From assembly GCA_030491005.1 (NCBI GenBank), contig JAKZMJ010000008.1, positions 1-64,000 on the forward strand: a stretch of 64,000 bases of DNA. Reading direction: 5' to 3'. Positions 28,268 through 38,698 of the stretch are shown in pieces. Made by a program: the position numbers and the translations under genes. The notes under the pieces were generated by a model. The model worked only from the letters and a program-made list of their open reading frames with translations. It ran no database searches and was not told the DNA's origin. Within the stretch, counting starts at the first letter, position 1. Every line of letters starts with the position of its first letter. Source of the stretch: Sulfurospirillum sp. Lineage in GTDB: Bacteria > Campylobacterota > Campylobacteria > Campylobacterales > Arcobacteraceae.

Positions 28268-29015
28268 TAGCTTCTCCTTTTATATAAAATTCAAATGGAT
28301 TATTTGAATTCATAATTATAGCTTGTAATTTATTTTTTTTCAAATATTTTTCTAAAAGTCCCTTTAGAAGAAGGCTAAAGTGCTGTTCACTTTCATAATG
28401 TCTTATGTCAATTAAAGAAATATTTCTGGTCTTTGCATCCATTGCTTCATGATATTTAATATCACCTGTCATAAAACAATCAGCTTTTACATTATCAAGT
28501 AAAGACATACCAGCTCCAGTTACTAATGCAACTTTTTTAATAAATTGATTACATTTTACATATTTTACATATTTTAATCCAAGTTTAATTGAAATTTTTT
28601 CTAAAAAATCATCAAATTTCATATTAACATTTGCATAAATAATATATTCACTGCTTTGAATTATATCTAAATCTAAAATATTTTTAGCAATATATTTATT
28701 TAAATGTGTTTTATCAATATTCGTGTGCATTGATATTAAAGAAATGTCTTTTTTTATTAATATTTGTAATAGTTTTGTACTATATACATCAAAATTAACT
28801 TTTTTAATAGAAGAAAAAATTAAAGGATGATGTGTGATTATTAAAGAGTTTGGCTTAATTTTTTCTAACATTTTTTCATCTAAATCAATAGATAGATACA
28901 CTTCTTCAATATTAGTATCATAATTTCCAACTATTAAACCAGCATTATCCCATTTTTCTTGTAGGCTAAAAGGTGATAATTCATCTAAATAATCATAAAT
29001 ATCTCTTAATTTCAT
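28260..29015 (-). CDS. Nif3-like dinuclear metal-centre protein
   Basis: A 251-aa member of the Nif3/YbgI (DUF34) family. It has [11 protein letters not shown] near residue 20, [10 protein letters not shown] (metal-binding histidines) near 58, SMHTNIDK near 96 and a late [11 protein letters not shown] segment. The family forms hexameric rings and has been linked to GTP cyclohydrolase and metal handling, without a settled function. Its start overlaps the glyQ stop (ATGA). Confidence 0.92.
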   Translation of the reverse strand: MKLRDIYDYLDELSPFSLQEKWDNAGLIVGNYDTNIEEVYLSIDLDEKMLEKIKPNSLIITHHPLIFSSIKKVNFDVYSTKLLQILIKKDISLISMHTNIDKTHLNKYIAKNILDLDIIQSSEYIIYANVNMKFDDFLEKISIKLGLKYVKYVKCNQFIKKVALVTGAGMSLLDNVKADCFMTGDIKYHEAMDAKTRNISLIDIRHYESEQHFSLLLKGLLEKYLKKNKLQAIIMNSNNPFEFYIKGEAIE

Positions 29016-29896
29016 TTTTGACTTATTCTTTTTAATCTATCTTTTTCTTGTGATTTATATAAAATAGCACAAGCTTGAGATAATTCACGAACTCTTAAAA
29101 TAAAATTTTGTCTTTGTGTTACTGAAATTGCTTTTCTTGCATCAAGGGTATTAAATATATTTGAAGCTAGCATACACTGATCGTATGCAGGAAGAGGAAG
29201 AGAAGCTTCAATACAAACTTTGCACTCATTAAAAGCATCATCAAAATGTCTAAATAGCATATCAACATTAGCAATTTCAAAATTATATTTAGAAAACTGA
29301 TATTCACTTTCTTTGTGAACATCTGCATATGTAGTTTTGCCAAATTTATTTTTATTCCAAGTTATATCAAAAATAGAATCAACACCTTGTAAATACATAG
29401 CTAATCTTTCAGTTCCGTAAGTAATTTCAACTGAAACTAAATCGCAAGCTATTCCTCCAACTTGTTGAAAGTATGTGAATTGAGTAACTTCCATACCATC
29501 AAGCCATACTTCCCAACCTAAACCCCAAGCTCCCAAAGTTGGAGATTCCCAGTTATCTTCTACAAATCTTATATCATGTTTTGATAAGTCCAAGCCTAAA
29601 AATTCTAAAGATTGTAAATATAAATCTTGAATATTATCAGGACTTGGTTTGATTAAAACTTGAAACTGATAATAAGAACCAAGTCTATTTGGATTTTCTC
29701 CATATCTTCCATCCGTAGGTCTTCTACAAGGAGCCACATATGCTGTTCTCCAAGGAGTTGAGTCTAAGCTTCTTAATAAAGTAGCAGGGTGAAATGTACC
29801 TGCTCCTGCTGGTATATCATAAGCTTGAACAATTGTGCAATCATTATTAGCCCAAAATTCTTGCAGTTTTAATAGAATTTGAGAAAAAGTTAGCAT
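29012..29896 (-). CDS. glyQ: Glycyl-tRNA synthetase alpha subunit
   Basis: A 294-aa class II synthetase subunit that activates glycine. The opening [20 protein letters not shown], then [12 protein letters not shown] and [14 protein letters not shown], are diagnostic of the bacterial alpha2beta2 type. The beta subunit (glyS) is not in the window. It sits 27 bp downstream of purE. Confidence 0.97.
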   Translation of the reverse strand: MLTFSQILLKLQEFWANNDCTIVQAYDIPAGAGTFHPATLLRSLDSTPWRTAYVAPCRRPTDGRYGENPNRLGSYYQFQVLIKPSPDNIQDLYLQSLEFLGLDLSKHDIRFVEDNWESPTLGAWGLGWEVWLDGMEVTQFTYFQQVGGIACDLVSVEITYGTERLAMYLQGVDSIFDITWNKNKFGKTTYADVHKESEYQFSKYNFEIANVDMLFRHFDDAFNECKVCIEASLPLPAYDQCMLASNIFNTLDARKAISVTQRQNFILRVRELSQACAILYKSQEKDRLKRISQK

Positions 29897-29923
29897 TATA
29901 TTTTTATCCTAATATTTAATTTT

Positions 29924-30421
29924 TTATGAAAGAAGTACTTCAATGTTTTTTGAATCTTCTTCTACTATTTTTGCTTTCATAGTCCTATCTTCTTTTAGTT
30001 TTACTGCTAGTTCTTTATCTGTAATTGCTAGAACTTGCATAGATAAAAATGCCGCATTAATCGCTCCTGCTTTACCAAGTGCAACTGTAGCAACTGGCAT
30101 ACCTGCTGGCATCTGTACAGTTGAAAGCATAGCATCCATACCATCCATTGCCCCACCTTTCATAGGAACACCAATAACTGGTTTTGTTGTTTGAGCAGCC
30201 ATTGCTCCAGCTAAATGTGCAGCCATTCCAGCAGCTGCAATAAAAACAACAGCTCCCCTTTCTTCTGCTTGTTTCACATAATCACTAGTTCTTTTAGGAC
30301 TTCTATGTGCTGATGAAATAATCATCTCATATCTTACATTAAACTTATCAAGTGTATTTGCACAGTTTTGCATAATTTCATAATCTGATTTACTACCCAT
30401 TATTATGGAAATAAAATTCAT
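29924..30421 (-). CDS. purE: N5-carboxyaminoimidazole ribonucleotide mutase
   Basis: A 165-aa enzyme of purine synthesis that rearranges N5-CAIR to CAIR. MGSKSDYEIM near the start, SAHRSPKRT near 41 and AAAGMAAHLAGAMAA near 70 are the family signatures. AGGAG is well placed before the ATG. The genes for later steps (purC, purS, purQ) are in the window's final 1.5 kb, not adjacent. Confidence 0.96.
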   Translation of the reverse strand: MNFISIIMGSKSDYEIMQNCANTLDKFNVRYEMIISSAHRSPKRTSDYVKQAEERGAVVFIAAAGMAAHLAGAMAAQTTKPVIGVPMKGGAMDGMDAMLSTVQMPAGMPVATVALGKAGAINAAFLSMQVLAITDKELAVKLKEDRTMKAKIVEEDSKNIEVLLS

Positions 30422-30459
30422 TTGTTCTCCTAGATTTTATTTAAATTTTACGCATTATA

Positions 30460-31770
30460 TCAAAAGTTTTCTAATAATTTTATAATTCTTTTAGCTTTTA
30501 ATTTTTTCCAAGTATTCATATTTTTTATACTCAATAAATCATCTTCAAAAATAAATTTACTAAGATTTTTTATTTTATTATTTATATAGATGCCTTTTAT
30601 CATAGAATAATATTTTAAATATTTTTTTGGATTTTCATCAATAAAAATAACAATTGTTGGTATTAAAAATGAATCAGAGATATGATAAATAGAATTATTA
30701 ACAGTTAAGATACAATTCATTTGTGAAATTATATATGAAAAATCAAGAAAATTCTTTGAGTATGAAGATAAATTAATATAATTATCATAGCTAATATTTC
30801 TATCAATAGTTGTTGTACTTACAACTATATATTCATTATTTAAAGATAAAAAATCTTTTAAAAGCTTTACTGCTATATCTTTGGGTATTGATTTATCATT
30901 AGAATTAGAATAAGGATTATAAAGTAATAATTTTCCTTTTAATTTCAATTTATCAATAAGTTTTTTTAAGTCTATATCTACTTTATATGAATCAATATTA
31001 ATAGTATTATATTTTTCGTTATTATTAATCTTTTTATAGTCTATTCCAAATTTGACTAACCATTTATCAATTTTACTTAAACAATTATAATAACTTTGAT
31101 TTAAAACAAAACTAGTATCAATATAAAAATCATATTCGCAAATTTTTTTTATGTTAATAGATAAGGGATATACATTATTAACAAATATTTGATTTGTGCA
31201 AATCAATTTATCTCTTAAGTAATTAGAGTTTTTTGAAGAATCTAAAAATATATCAAGTTTAGTAATATTAAATTTCTTATTTATCGTTTCAACAAAAATT
31301 CTAAGAGCACTTAAGGCACATAATATATCAGAAATACTTGAACCAAATTTTCCTATTATTACAATAGAAATATTATTTTTAGAGGTATAAGATATTTGTT
31401 CATTCAAATTAACTATCGTGATATCGTCATCTAAGACATCTAATTCTTTAGCAATGTCTTTATTAAAATTAAGTTTTTTCTTATATTCATAAAAATTATC
31501 TGTACTATATAAACTTTTAGTCTTATTTAAAATACCTAAGTGCTTAGGAAATTTATGTAAATTATCAATACAAGAATTAGAAATAATCCTTGTTTTATAT
31601 TTTTTGCCAATACTAGAAAATATTTTCTTTAGATTATTAAAATCATCTAAAGTACTAAGATATACTAGTTCATCATTTAAGTGTGATTTATTTAATGCTT
31701 TAGAATACCTAACAACAGAACCATCCATTAATTTAACATTTACATCTTGATTTACTGAAAAAAATATCAT
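30460..31770 (-). CDS. GT9/heptosyltransferase-like protein, function unknown
   Basis: A 436-aa, very Asn/Lys/Ile-rich protein. The first 150 residues have no recognisable domain. The rest resembles the GT-B fold of glycosyltransferase family 9: GSSISDILCALSALR near residue 150 matches the glycine-rich N-terminal loop, YNPYSNSNDKSIP near 290 the start of the second Rossmann half, and VNNSIYHISDSFLIPTIVIF near 375 the sugar-nucleotide site. The usual Asp of that last site is Asn. It starts 1 bp after the trhP stop. A role in surface glycan synthesis is likely but the substrate is unknown, and it may be inactive. Confidence 0.65.
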   Translation of the reverse strand: MIFFSVNQDVNVKLMDGSVVRYSKALNKSHLNDELVYLSTLDDFNNLKKIFSSIGKKYKTRIISNSCIDNLHKFPKHLGILNKTKSLYSTDNFYEYKKKLNFNKDIAKELDVLDDDITIVNLNEQISYTSKNNISIVIIGKFGSSISDILCALSALRIFVETINKKFNITKLDIFLDSSKNSNYLRDKLICTNQIFVNNVYPLSINIKKICEYDFYIDTSFVLNQSYYNCLSKIDKWLVKFGIDYKKINNNEKYNTINIDSYKVDIDLKKLIDKLKLKGKLLLYNPYSNSNDKSIPKDIAVKLLKDFLSLNNEYIVVSTTTIDRNISYDNYINLSSYSKNFLDFSYIISQMNCILTVNNSIYHISDSFLIPTIVIFIDENPKKYLKYYSMIKGIYINNKIKNLSKFIFEDDLLSIKNMNTWKKLKAKRIIKLLENF

Positions 31771-31771
31771 T

Positions 31772-33055
31772 CTAATCTTTTTTAAAATCTATATTTTGCT
31801 TTCTTAACATCGTTAAGTAAGGAAGTTTAGATGGTAGTTTTATTTTATTAATATTACCACTATGAACTGAGTCTAATTCTTTATTATTAAATGTTATTAT
31901 TTTTTTAAATTTAATATGATATATACCATTACTATTTTTATATATTTCACCCAAATCATTATTTACTTCATTAATCTTTGAATTTTTTGGTGCAAATATC
32001 TCTATTTCTTCATTAGGAAAAGTTTGATATTTACATAAAAAGTGTTCTTCATCTTGTGTTACCATTCCACTAACTTCATAAGAACCCTTTGATAAGGTAT
32101 AGTCATAATTTTGTGTATCGTTTTTATTGAAAGGTTTATGAATTAAATAAGCATCAGAAAACCCTCTATTTTTTGTAGTATGAAGTTCTTTTTGATATTT
32201 ACTTGCATTAAATGTATTATTATAAAAATCATCAATTGCCATTTTATAAGCATTGGTAGTAACTGCTACATAATAAGATGACTTAGTTCTTCCTTCTATT
32301 TTTAAAGAATCAACTGCACCTGAAGCTAAAATCTCATCTATATGAGAAGCTAAATTCATATCTTTTGCATTAAATATATATGTTCCAACTCCTGGTTCTT
32401 CTTCAAGACGAAAAAGTGAGCTATGGTCTTCATTTGCAGCATATAAAGTATATTCAAATCTACAATCATTTGCACAAGAACCTCTATTTGGTACTCTTCC
32501 CATTTGTACAGCAGATACTAAACAGCGACCTGAATATGCAAAACACATGGAACCGTGTACAAATATTTCAAGTTCCATATCTGGCAAATGTTTTTTAATT
32601 TCTATTACATCTTTTAGTGAAATTTCACGCGCAACGATAATTCTTTTTACTCCCATATCCCAAAAAACTTGTGCATCTAAATAGTTTAATACATTAGCTT
32701 GAGTTGATAAGTGAATATCAATATTAGGAGCTAATTGTTTACAAAGTCTTACTACTCCAGGAGCTGCAACTATAAAAGCGTCTGGATTTAAACTTGCCAT
32801 TTTTAATATATGTTTTTTCAATAATTCAATTTGAGAATTAAAAGGAAAGCCATTTATTGTAACATATATTTTTTTGCCTCTTTCGTGAGCATATTGTATT
32901 CCTTCTTGAAAATCTTCAAAAGTGAATTCTTTGCCAGAACGAATTCGTAAAGAAAAATGAGACACTCCTGCATAAACAGCATCTGCACCATAAGAAAATG
33001 CAATTTTAAGCTTTTCTAAATTACCTGCTGGACTTAATAACTCTACTTTATTCAT
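31772..33055 (-). CDS. trhP: U32-family tRNA hydroxylation protein (TrhP-like)
   Basis: A 427-aa U32 peptidase-family protein. It opens with VELLSPAGNLEKLKIAF, has YAGVSHFSLR near 32, HGSMCFAYSGRCL near 165 and the cysteine-containing GSCANDCRFEY near 192, plus the C-terminal U32 domain. The length matches TrhP (YegQ), which hydroxylates U34 of some tRNAs using prephenate, rather than the shorter YhbU/V pair. The peptidase name is historical. It is the first gene of the purE-glyQ block. Confidence 0.85.
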   Translation of the reverse strand: MNKVELLSPAGNLEKLKIAFSYGADAVYAGVSHFSLRIRSGKEFTFEDFQEGIQYAHERGKKIYVTINGFPFNSQIELLKKHILKMASLNPDAFIVAAPGVVRLCKQLAPNIDIHLSTQANVLNYLDAQVFWDMGVKRIIVAREISLKDVIEIKKHLPDMELEIFVHGSMCFAYSGRCLVSAVQMGRVPNRGSCANDCRFEYTLYAANEDHSSLFRLEEEPGVGTYIFNAKDMNLASHIDEILASGAVDSLKIEGRTKSSYYVAVTTNAYKMAIDDFYNNTFNASKYQKELHTTKNRGFSDAYLIHKPFNKNDTQNYDYTLSKGSYEVSGMVTQDEEHFLCKYQTFPNEEIEIFAPKNSKINEVNNDLGEIYKNSNGIYHIKFKKIITFNNKELDSVHSGNINKIKLPSKLPYLTMLRKQNIDFKKD

Positions 33056-33145
33056 AACATACCTTAAGTATAAAAAATTAGTTTAAAAGATACTTACTAT
33101 ATCTAATTTACCATGTTATTGGTTTTAAGCAATTTTTTTAATATT

Positions 33146-36133
33146 TTAAAAGCTTTCCCATTCATCATCACTACTTGTTGCTTTTATAGTTTTACTACTC
33201 ATTTTTTGTTTTATTTCTATTTTTGGTCTTGGAATACTAGATTTTGTATTACTTGAATACGAATTAGTTTTATTTTTTTGTAAATCTATTTGTTTATTGC
33301 TAATAGATGCACTATTTATCTTTCTTTTTTGTGTGGATATACTCTTTACATTTGCTTGTCTTTTTACAATAGGTATATTGTGTTGTTCTTTTATGGTGTC
33401 AGTTTTTTTTGTTTCACAAAAATCAATCTTAAGTTGGTCTATACAAATAAATAAAGAAGTAGTAGATTCTTCAAGTTTTTTGGATATATTTTCTAATGTT
33501 TCATTTGAAGTATTAGAAGCATTTTGATTAATATAGTCTTGAACACCAAAATGTACATCTTCGTGATGTTGTTTTAGTATTTTCCAGTTTGAAGATTTTA
33601 TTATTATATTATCTTCATCTTCTTGTTTTTTTAGCCATTTACCAAAAGCACATTGTGTGGGTAATGTTACATTCCATTTAGTTTTTTCTCCTACTTTTGA
33701 AAGGTTTGTATTTTTAAAAACTATGTGATCATTTTTCAATTTTGACATCATAAATACTAAGTCAACATCACATATTTGTGTTTTTTTATTTTTATCAAAC
33801 TTTGCTCTATCTGCAATATTTAATAAATCACCAGATAAAACTGTAACATCTTGTGCTAAATTATCAATATCATTACTTGATTTAAGATTTTTTTGACTAA
33901 CATCATCTAAAATATCAACAGATTCTTTAATTTGGACAATACCTAGCTCTTGTTCTTTACTAGCCTTACTTGCATAACTAATTAAATCAATAGTTTCATT
34001 AACCTTAGAAGTTAGTTCATGATAACCATTAATCATATCATTTGCTATAGTCTTACCTTCATTTGCTTTTAAAGTTGCACCTTGAACAAGATTTTTAATT
34101 TCTTTTGCAGCATCAGCTGATCTTGAAGCTAAGTTTCTAACTTCTTGGGCAACCACAGCAAAACCTTTTCCAGCTTCACCAGCAGTTGCTGCTTCAACTG
34201 CTGCATTTAGGCTTAAAATATTTGTTTGAAATGCAATTTGATCTATAACTGTAATTGCATCGTTAATCGAAGTTACTTGAGTATTAATATCTTCCATTGC
34301 CTGTGTTGTTTTACTAGCTAGTTTTTCTCCATCATGTGCTGAATTATTTAATTCTTGTGCTAGAATTGACATTTTAGTTATTTTTTCATTTGATGATTTT
34401 ATTGCAGATATAATTTGTTCAATCGAAGTTGTTGTTTTCTCAAGTGAATTTGCTTGTTCTGTAGCTGAAAGTGTAAGTTGTTGTGATGAATTAGACAAAA
34501 CTTGTGTATTGGAATTTAATTTATCTCCACTTAGAGTTATTAATGATAAAAGTTCTGAAATAGATCCACCTAATAAATGTGTGCTTGTTATAATTGAGCC
34601 AATAATTCCATTTGAGGATTCTAAACGAGAAGATACTCTTGTATCAAAATTTGATTTTCCATATTCTAATAATTGACTATTAATTTCTTCAAGTTTTTCA
34701 TTTGTCTGAAAAATCATAGAATTAATAGAGTTTTTTAATTTTTGAACTTGTGGATTTGATGAATTGTGATGAACTTTATATACGTAAAAACCATTATTGA
34801 CTTTTTGTATTACATCTTCTACTTCTTCAATTACTTTTAAATCTTCCTTAGCCATCATTTGTAATTTTTGTAAATAATTATTAAAGCTATCGATTACATT
34901 TCCAACTTCATCATTAGCTTGTTTATGGATTTTATTATCTAAGCTATCTAATGAGATATTGTTAATAGCAAGTTCTAAGTCTTCTAAAGGTCTTGAAATT
35001 GTTCTTTTAATAAAATATGAATATATAAAATATACTATTAATATACTGATAAAAGTAAGTAAGATAATTGATACAATAATATTATAAATTTCTTCTTGGG
35101 TTTCTTTTTTCATAATAATAATACTTTTTTCAATATCTTCAATATATGTACCAGTACCTATTATCCAATCCCATTTTTCAAATTTTTGAACATAAGAAAA
35201 TTTTGTTTGTGGTTTTTCTTTATTGGGTCTAGTCCACATATATTTAACCAAGCCACCTTCTTTTTTAGCATTTGAAATTTCAACCATATCTTGAAATAAA
35301 AATTTACCATTTGGATCTTGAAAAGTACCTAAATCTTTATTGTTTAATGCTGGTTTAATAGGATGCATAATCATCACTGCTTTTGAATCATTAATCCAAA
35401 AATAACCATCTTTACCATATCTCATATTAGAAATTGTATTTAGTGCTTCTTTTTTTAAATTAGCTGATACATCAGATACATACTCGCCCGTACCAATGAC
35501 CCAATTATATGGCTTAAATAATTTAACATAGGAAACTTTTTGTTGAGCTTGTTCAAATCCTGGTTTTGGCCAGAAATAATCAACAAAACCTTGACCCTTA
35601 GTCTTTCCTTTTAAAGCAAATTCTTTAAAAAAATATTTTCCGTTTTTATCTTTTAAATTTGTTAAATCTTTACCATCAAGAGATGGTTTAATAGGATGCA
35701 TTATCATTCTTGCTTCTAAATCATTTATCCAAAAATATCCATGTTTACCATATCTACTTCCTTGAACGATATTAATTAAAATATTTTTTAATTCATCTTC
35801 AGGAATAGTATGTTTAAGTTTATTATATTGAAAATTTAGAATTGAAAATATAAAATTTGTTTGTTTTTTCAAATCTTCTTCAACTTCATGTTTAATTTTA
35901 TCACTAGATGTTCTTTTATAAAATGAATCAATTATTTTAATTGCTAAAGAAACATAATTTTTTAGTTCATTTTCTTTTTCAAAATAAGCTTCATGTTTGA
36001 AATTTTCTATATCACTTTGAGAAATAAGCTTAAGTGAATAAATGGACTTTGCAGATATTAAAATTGAAATAATTATTATTGTAAGTAATGACATAAATAA
36101 TAATTTAGTCTTTATTGTTAATTTTGAAAACAT
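33146..36133 (-). CDS. Chemoreceptor with tandem Cache, MCP signalling and CZB domains
   Basis: A 995-aa methyl-accepting protein. After an N-terminal helix there are two homologous Cache units (each with [15 protein letters not shown] and WIIGTG/WVIGTG) forming the periplasmic sensor, a second helix ([20 protein letters not shown]), HAMP, and the MCP hairpin with [24 protein letters not shown] domain follows ([23 protein letters not shown]: the 3His/1Cys zinc site), then a long Lys/Ser-rich tail ending EWESF. I chose the ATG at 36133, preceded by AGGAGCGTTT, over one 13 codons earlier without a ribosome site. CZB domains are linked to zinc or hypochlorous acid sensing. Confidence 0.92.
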   Translation of the reverse strand: MFSKLTIKTKLLFMSLLTIIIISILISAKSIYSLKLISQSDIENFKHEAYFEKENELKNYVSLAIKIIDSFYKRTSSDKIKHEVEEDLKKQTNFIFSILNFQYNKLKHTIPEDELKNILINIVQGSRYGKHGYFWINDLEARMIMHPIKPSLDGKDLTNLKDKNGKYFFKEFALKGKTKGQGFVDYFWPKPGFEQAQQKVSYVKLFKPYNWVIGTGEYVSDVSANLKKEALNTISNMRYGKDGYFWINDSKAVMIMHPIKPALNNKDLGTFQDPNGKFLFQDMVEISNAKKEGGLVKYMWTRPNKEKPQTKFSYVQKFEKWDWIIGTGTYIEDIEKSIIIMKKETQEEIYNIIVSIILLTFISILIVYFIYSYFIKRTISRPLEDLELAINNISLDSLDNKIHKQANDEVGNVIDSFNNYLQKLQMMAKEDLKVIEEVEDVIQKVNNGFYVYKVHHNSSNPQVQKLKNSINSMIFQTNEKLEEINSQLLEYGKSNFDTRVSSRLESSNGIIGSIITSTHLLGGSISELLSLITLSGDKLNSNTQVLSNSSQQLTLSATEQANSLEKTTTSIEQIISAIKSSNEKITKMSILAQELNNSAHDGEKLASKTTQAMEDINTQVTSINDAITVIDQIAFQTNILSLNAAVEAATAGEAGKGFAVVAQEVRNLASRSADAAKEIKNLVQGATLKANEGKTIANDMINGYHELTSKVNETIDLISYASKASKEQELGIVQIKESVDILDDVSQKNLKSSNDIDNLAQDVTVLSGDLLNIADRAKFDKNKKTQICDVDLVFMMSKLKNDHIVFKNTNLSKVGEKTKWNVTLPTQCAFGKWLKKQEDEDNIIIKSSNWKILKQHHEDVHFGVQDYINQNASNTSNETLENISKKLEESTTSLFICIDQLKIDFCETKKTDTIKEQHNIPIVKRQANVKSISTQKRKINSASISNKQIDLQKNKTNSYSSNTKSSIPRPKIEIKQKMSSKTIKATSSDDEWESF

Positions 36134-36250
36134 AAACGCTCCTAGTAAATTATTACTTAGCATTCTAGCCATTCAAAGATATGTTGTCAATAAAAATTAA
36201 CTTATTAAATGATATTTTAAGAAATAATTTAAAAATATTATTTTAAAATA

Positions 36251-36289
36251 TTATTTGATAATATTATTTGATAATATTATTTGATAATA
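36251..36289. repeat. Three tandem 13-bp repeats after recN
   Basis: TTATTTGATAATA is repeated three times exactly (36251-36263, 36264-36276, 36277-36289), ending at the recN stop codon. A related AT-rich stretch (AAATATTATTTTAAAATATTATTT) precedes it. Copy number may vary between strains. Confidence 0.9.
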
Positions 36290-37825
36290 TTACTGCTCAT
36301 TTAAAATGTTTTTAGCAAAATTATATGCTTCATTCGTAATATTATTTCCACTTATCATTCTTGATATTTCATCAATTCTTTCATTTTTATTAAGTTCTTT
36401 TACGAAAGATTTATTATTTTTTTTATCTACTAAAAAATGTTGATTTGCTTTTGCTGTTAACTGAGCTTGATGTGATATTGCAAAAATTTGATATGTATTT
36501 GAAAGTTCATTTAATACTTGTGCAATTGATGCACTTTCTTTACCACTTAAATTTGCATCAATTTCATCTAAAAATAATATTCCATTATCAACAAGCTCAA
36601 ATTCACTCATGGCTGTTAATAGTGCTAGTCTTAATCTATTAAATTCACCACTACTTATAGTATCTAAGTTTGTTCCATTTAATTTTATTAATACTTCATC
36701 ATATCTATTGTTATTTAATATATTAAATGATAATTGAATTGAAACACTTTCTAAATATAGTAACTTTGAATAATTATTGATTTTTTCTTCTAAAATTTTT
36801 GAGGATTTTTCCCTAAGTATAAATATCTCTTGGGCTAAATTATCAACAATTACTTGAAGTTTTAATATATTCTTTTCCTTAATTGCTTTTTCAAAGGAAA
36901 TATTTTCATACTTTTCTAATTCTACTTCTTTTTCTTTTTTATAATCTAAAGCATTTTGAATTGAGCCAAATCGTTTATTTAAAGATGACAATATTTCTAT
37001 TCTATCAAGGGTACTTTCAATATCCAAGTCTTCAATTTCATTTAAAGAGTCTTTTGATAATTCAAATATATTATGTAACTCATTTATTGTTTCATCAAAA
37101 AAAGAACTATTAACTTGCATTAGATTTAAGACTTTAACAATGTGGGCTTCATAATCAAAGAAACCTTGTGCTAATTTTACTGCAACTTCAAGCTTTTCTT
37201 TTTGAGATAATTGTCTTTTTAATTCATTTAATTGTTCATATTCGTCAATTTTAGGATTAATTAAAGCAATTTTTTGAATTTCAAACTTTGTATATTCTTT
37301 TAAGTCTTCAATTTCTTTTTCATCATCATTTAATTTTTTTAATTCTTTTTTAAGAATTTGTAATTTTTTAAATGATATATCATAGTTGTTTTTTATATCT
37401 TTAAAGCTAGTAAATTTTTCAATAGATAACTTATCTAAAAATTCAATAATCTTATCATTATTAAAATCACTGGTATCTTTTAAATGTAAATGTCGAACTA
37501 ATTTAGAAGAAAATATTTTCAAACTTTTTTTTGAAATTGTTTGATTATTTAAAAAATATCTAACTTTTTCTTTTTTTATTTCTTTGATAATAATTTCATC
37601 ACCTTTAGAAATATCAAAACTTTCATCAAAAATATTATGATTGTCTATAATGATTTCAGCCAAACTAGACTTACATTCTTCAATACCAAAAAGTGATAAA
37701 AATGCCTGCATTAATATAGATTTTCCAGAACCACTTGGCCCTGAAAATACTATTAATCCTTTTTTAAATTCAAGACTTACATCTTCAAACGAAAGAAGGT
37801 CATTTAAATATATTCTACTTATCAT
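36290..37825 (-). CDS. recN: DNA repair ATPase RecN
   Basis: A 511-aa SMC-like protein for double-strand break repair. Walker A is GPSGSGKSILMQ near residue 30, a long coiled coil occupies about 150-370, and the C-terminal ABC half has SSGEFNRLRLAL (signature) and LFLDEIDANLSG (Walker B). RecN starts close to the first strand, so I chose the ATG at 37825 (MISRIYLNDLLSF) over the one at 37843; GGGGA lies upstream, at a long spacing. The upstream reading would overlap nadK. Confidence 0.93.
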   Translation of the reverse strand: MISRIYLNDLLSFEDVSLEFKKGLIVFSGPSGSGKSILMQAFLSLFGIEECKSSLAEIIIDNHNIFDESFDISKGDEIIIKEIKKEKVRYFLNNQTISKKSLKIFSSKLVRHLHLKDTSDFNNDKIIEFLDKLSIEKFTSFKDIKNNYDISFKKLQILKKELKKLNDDEKEIEDLKEYTKFEIQKIALINPKIDEYEQLNELKRQLSQKEKLEVAVKLAQGFFDYEAHIVKVLNLMQVNSSFFDETINELHNIFELSKDSLNEIEDLDIESTLDRIEILSSLNKRFGSIQNALDYKKEKEVELEKYENISFEKAIKEKNILKLQVIVDNLAQEIFILREKSSKILEEKINNYSKLLYLESVSIQLSFNILNNNRYDEVLIKLNGTNLDTISSGEFNRLRLALLTAMSEFELVDNGILFLDEIDANLSGKESASIAQVLNELSNTYQIFAISHQAQLTAKANQHFLVDKKNNKSFVKELNKNERIDEISRMISGNNITNEAYNFAKNILNEQ

Positions 37826-37830
37826 AAAAG

Positions 37831-38697
37831 TTAATTTCCCCATCCAAGTTTTTGATTTAAAATTTTAAAGAAATTTCTCTCTTCTCTATGAATTAGTTTT
37901 ATTTTGTGTGATGAAATTTTTATTTTCACACAAGCATTTTGTTTGATTTCATAAGTATCTTGACCATCAATTATTAAAACAGCACCTTGCTTATCTAAAA
38001 TTGTAAATTCAATTTCAAAATTTGCAGGCAAGACTAAGGGTCTTTGTCTTAATGAATGAGGAGCAATAGGCGTTAGAATAAATGCTTCAGTTAAAGGATA
38101 AACAATTGGACCACCAACAGATAAATTATAAGCAGTTGAACCAGCAGGTGTTGATAAAATAATCCCATCACCATAATAAGAATTAAATGGAACATTATCA
38201 ATCTTCGCATTAATTTTAATCATAGATGATATAGATTTTTTTGATATTACAATATCATTAAAAGCAATACATACCTTATTGTCTACAAATGCTTCAATTA
38301 ACATTCTATTATCTATTTTATATAAATCATTTTTAAAATCTTCTAAAAAATGTAAAATATCATCAAAAATAATATCAGTTAAAAAACCTAAAGTACCTAA
38401 ATGTATTCCTAAAATTGCTTTTTTATACATATAAGTTTTTCTAACAACAGATAATAAAGTTCCATCTCCTCCAAGTGAGATTAAAAAATCTGATTCTAGG
38501 CATAATTGTTTTAATAAAACACCATCTTCATTTATCATATCTGCACTATTTTTTTCTAAAATAATATCAATATTATATTCTTTAAAGTATTGTTTAACTT
38601 TAAAAAAATCTTTTTTAATTTCTGGTGCATTTGGTTTTAGAATTACACCAGCTACTTTACATTTATCTAACTTTTCATCACAAGTAATAATTTTCAA
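37831..38697 (-). CDS. nadK: NAD kinase
   Basis: A 288-aa enzyme that phosphorylates NAD to NADP. ISLGGDGTLLSVVR near residue 77 is the catalytic motif, and TPAGSTAYNLSVGGP near 185 the NAD-binding loop, followed by APHSLRQRPLVLP. The only sensible start is a TTG at 38697, one base after the stop of the SPOR-like gene. It is in the order addB, SPOR-like, nadK, recN. Confidence 0.95.
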   Translation of the reverse strand: MKIITCDEKLDKCKVAGVILKPNAPEIKKDFFKVKQYFKEYNIDIILEKNSADMINEDGVLLKQLCLESDFLISLGGDGTLLSVVRKTYMYKKAILGIHLGTLGFLTDIIFDDILHFLEDFKNDLYKIDNRMLIEAFVDNKVCIAFNDIVISKKSISSMIKINAKIDNVPFNSYYGDGIILSTPAGSTAYNLSVGGPIVYPLTEAFILTPIAPHSLRQRPLVLPANFEIEFTILDKQGAVLIIDGQDTYEIKQNACVKIKISSHKIKLIHREERNFFKILNQKLGWGN

Positions 38698-38698
38698 T

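Noticed and set aside
36251-36289. A CRISPR array
   Set aside because: The 13-bp units are contiguous with no spacers and no cas genes nearby.
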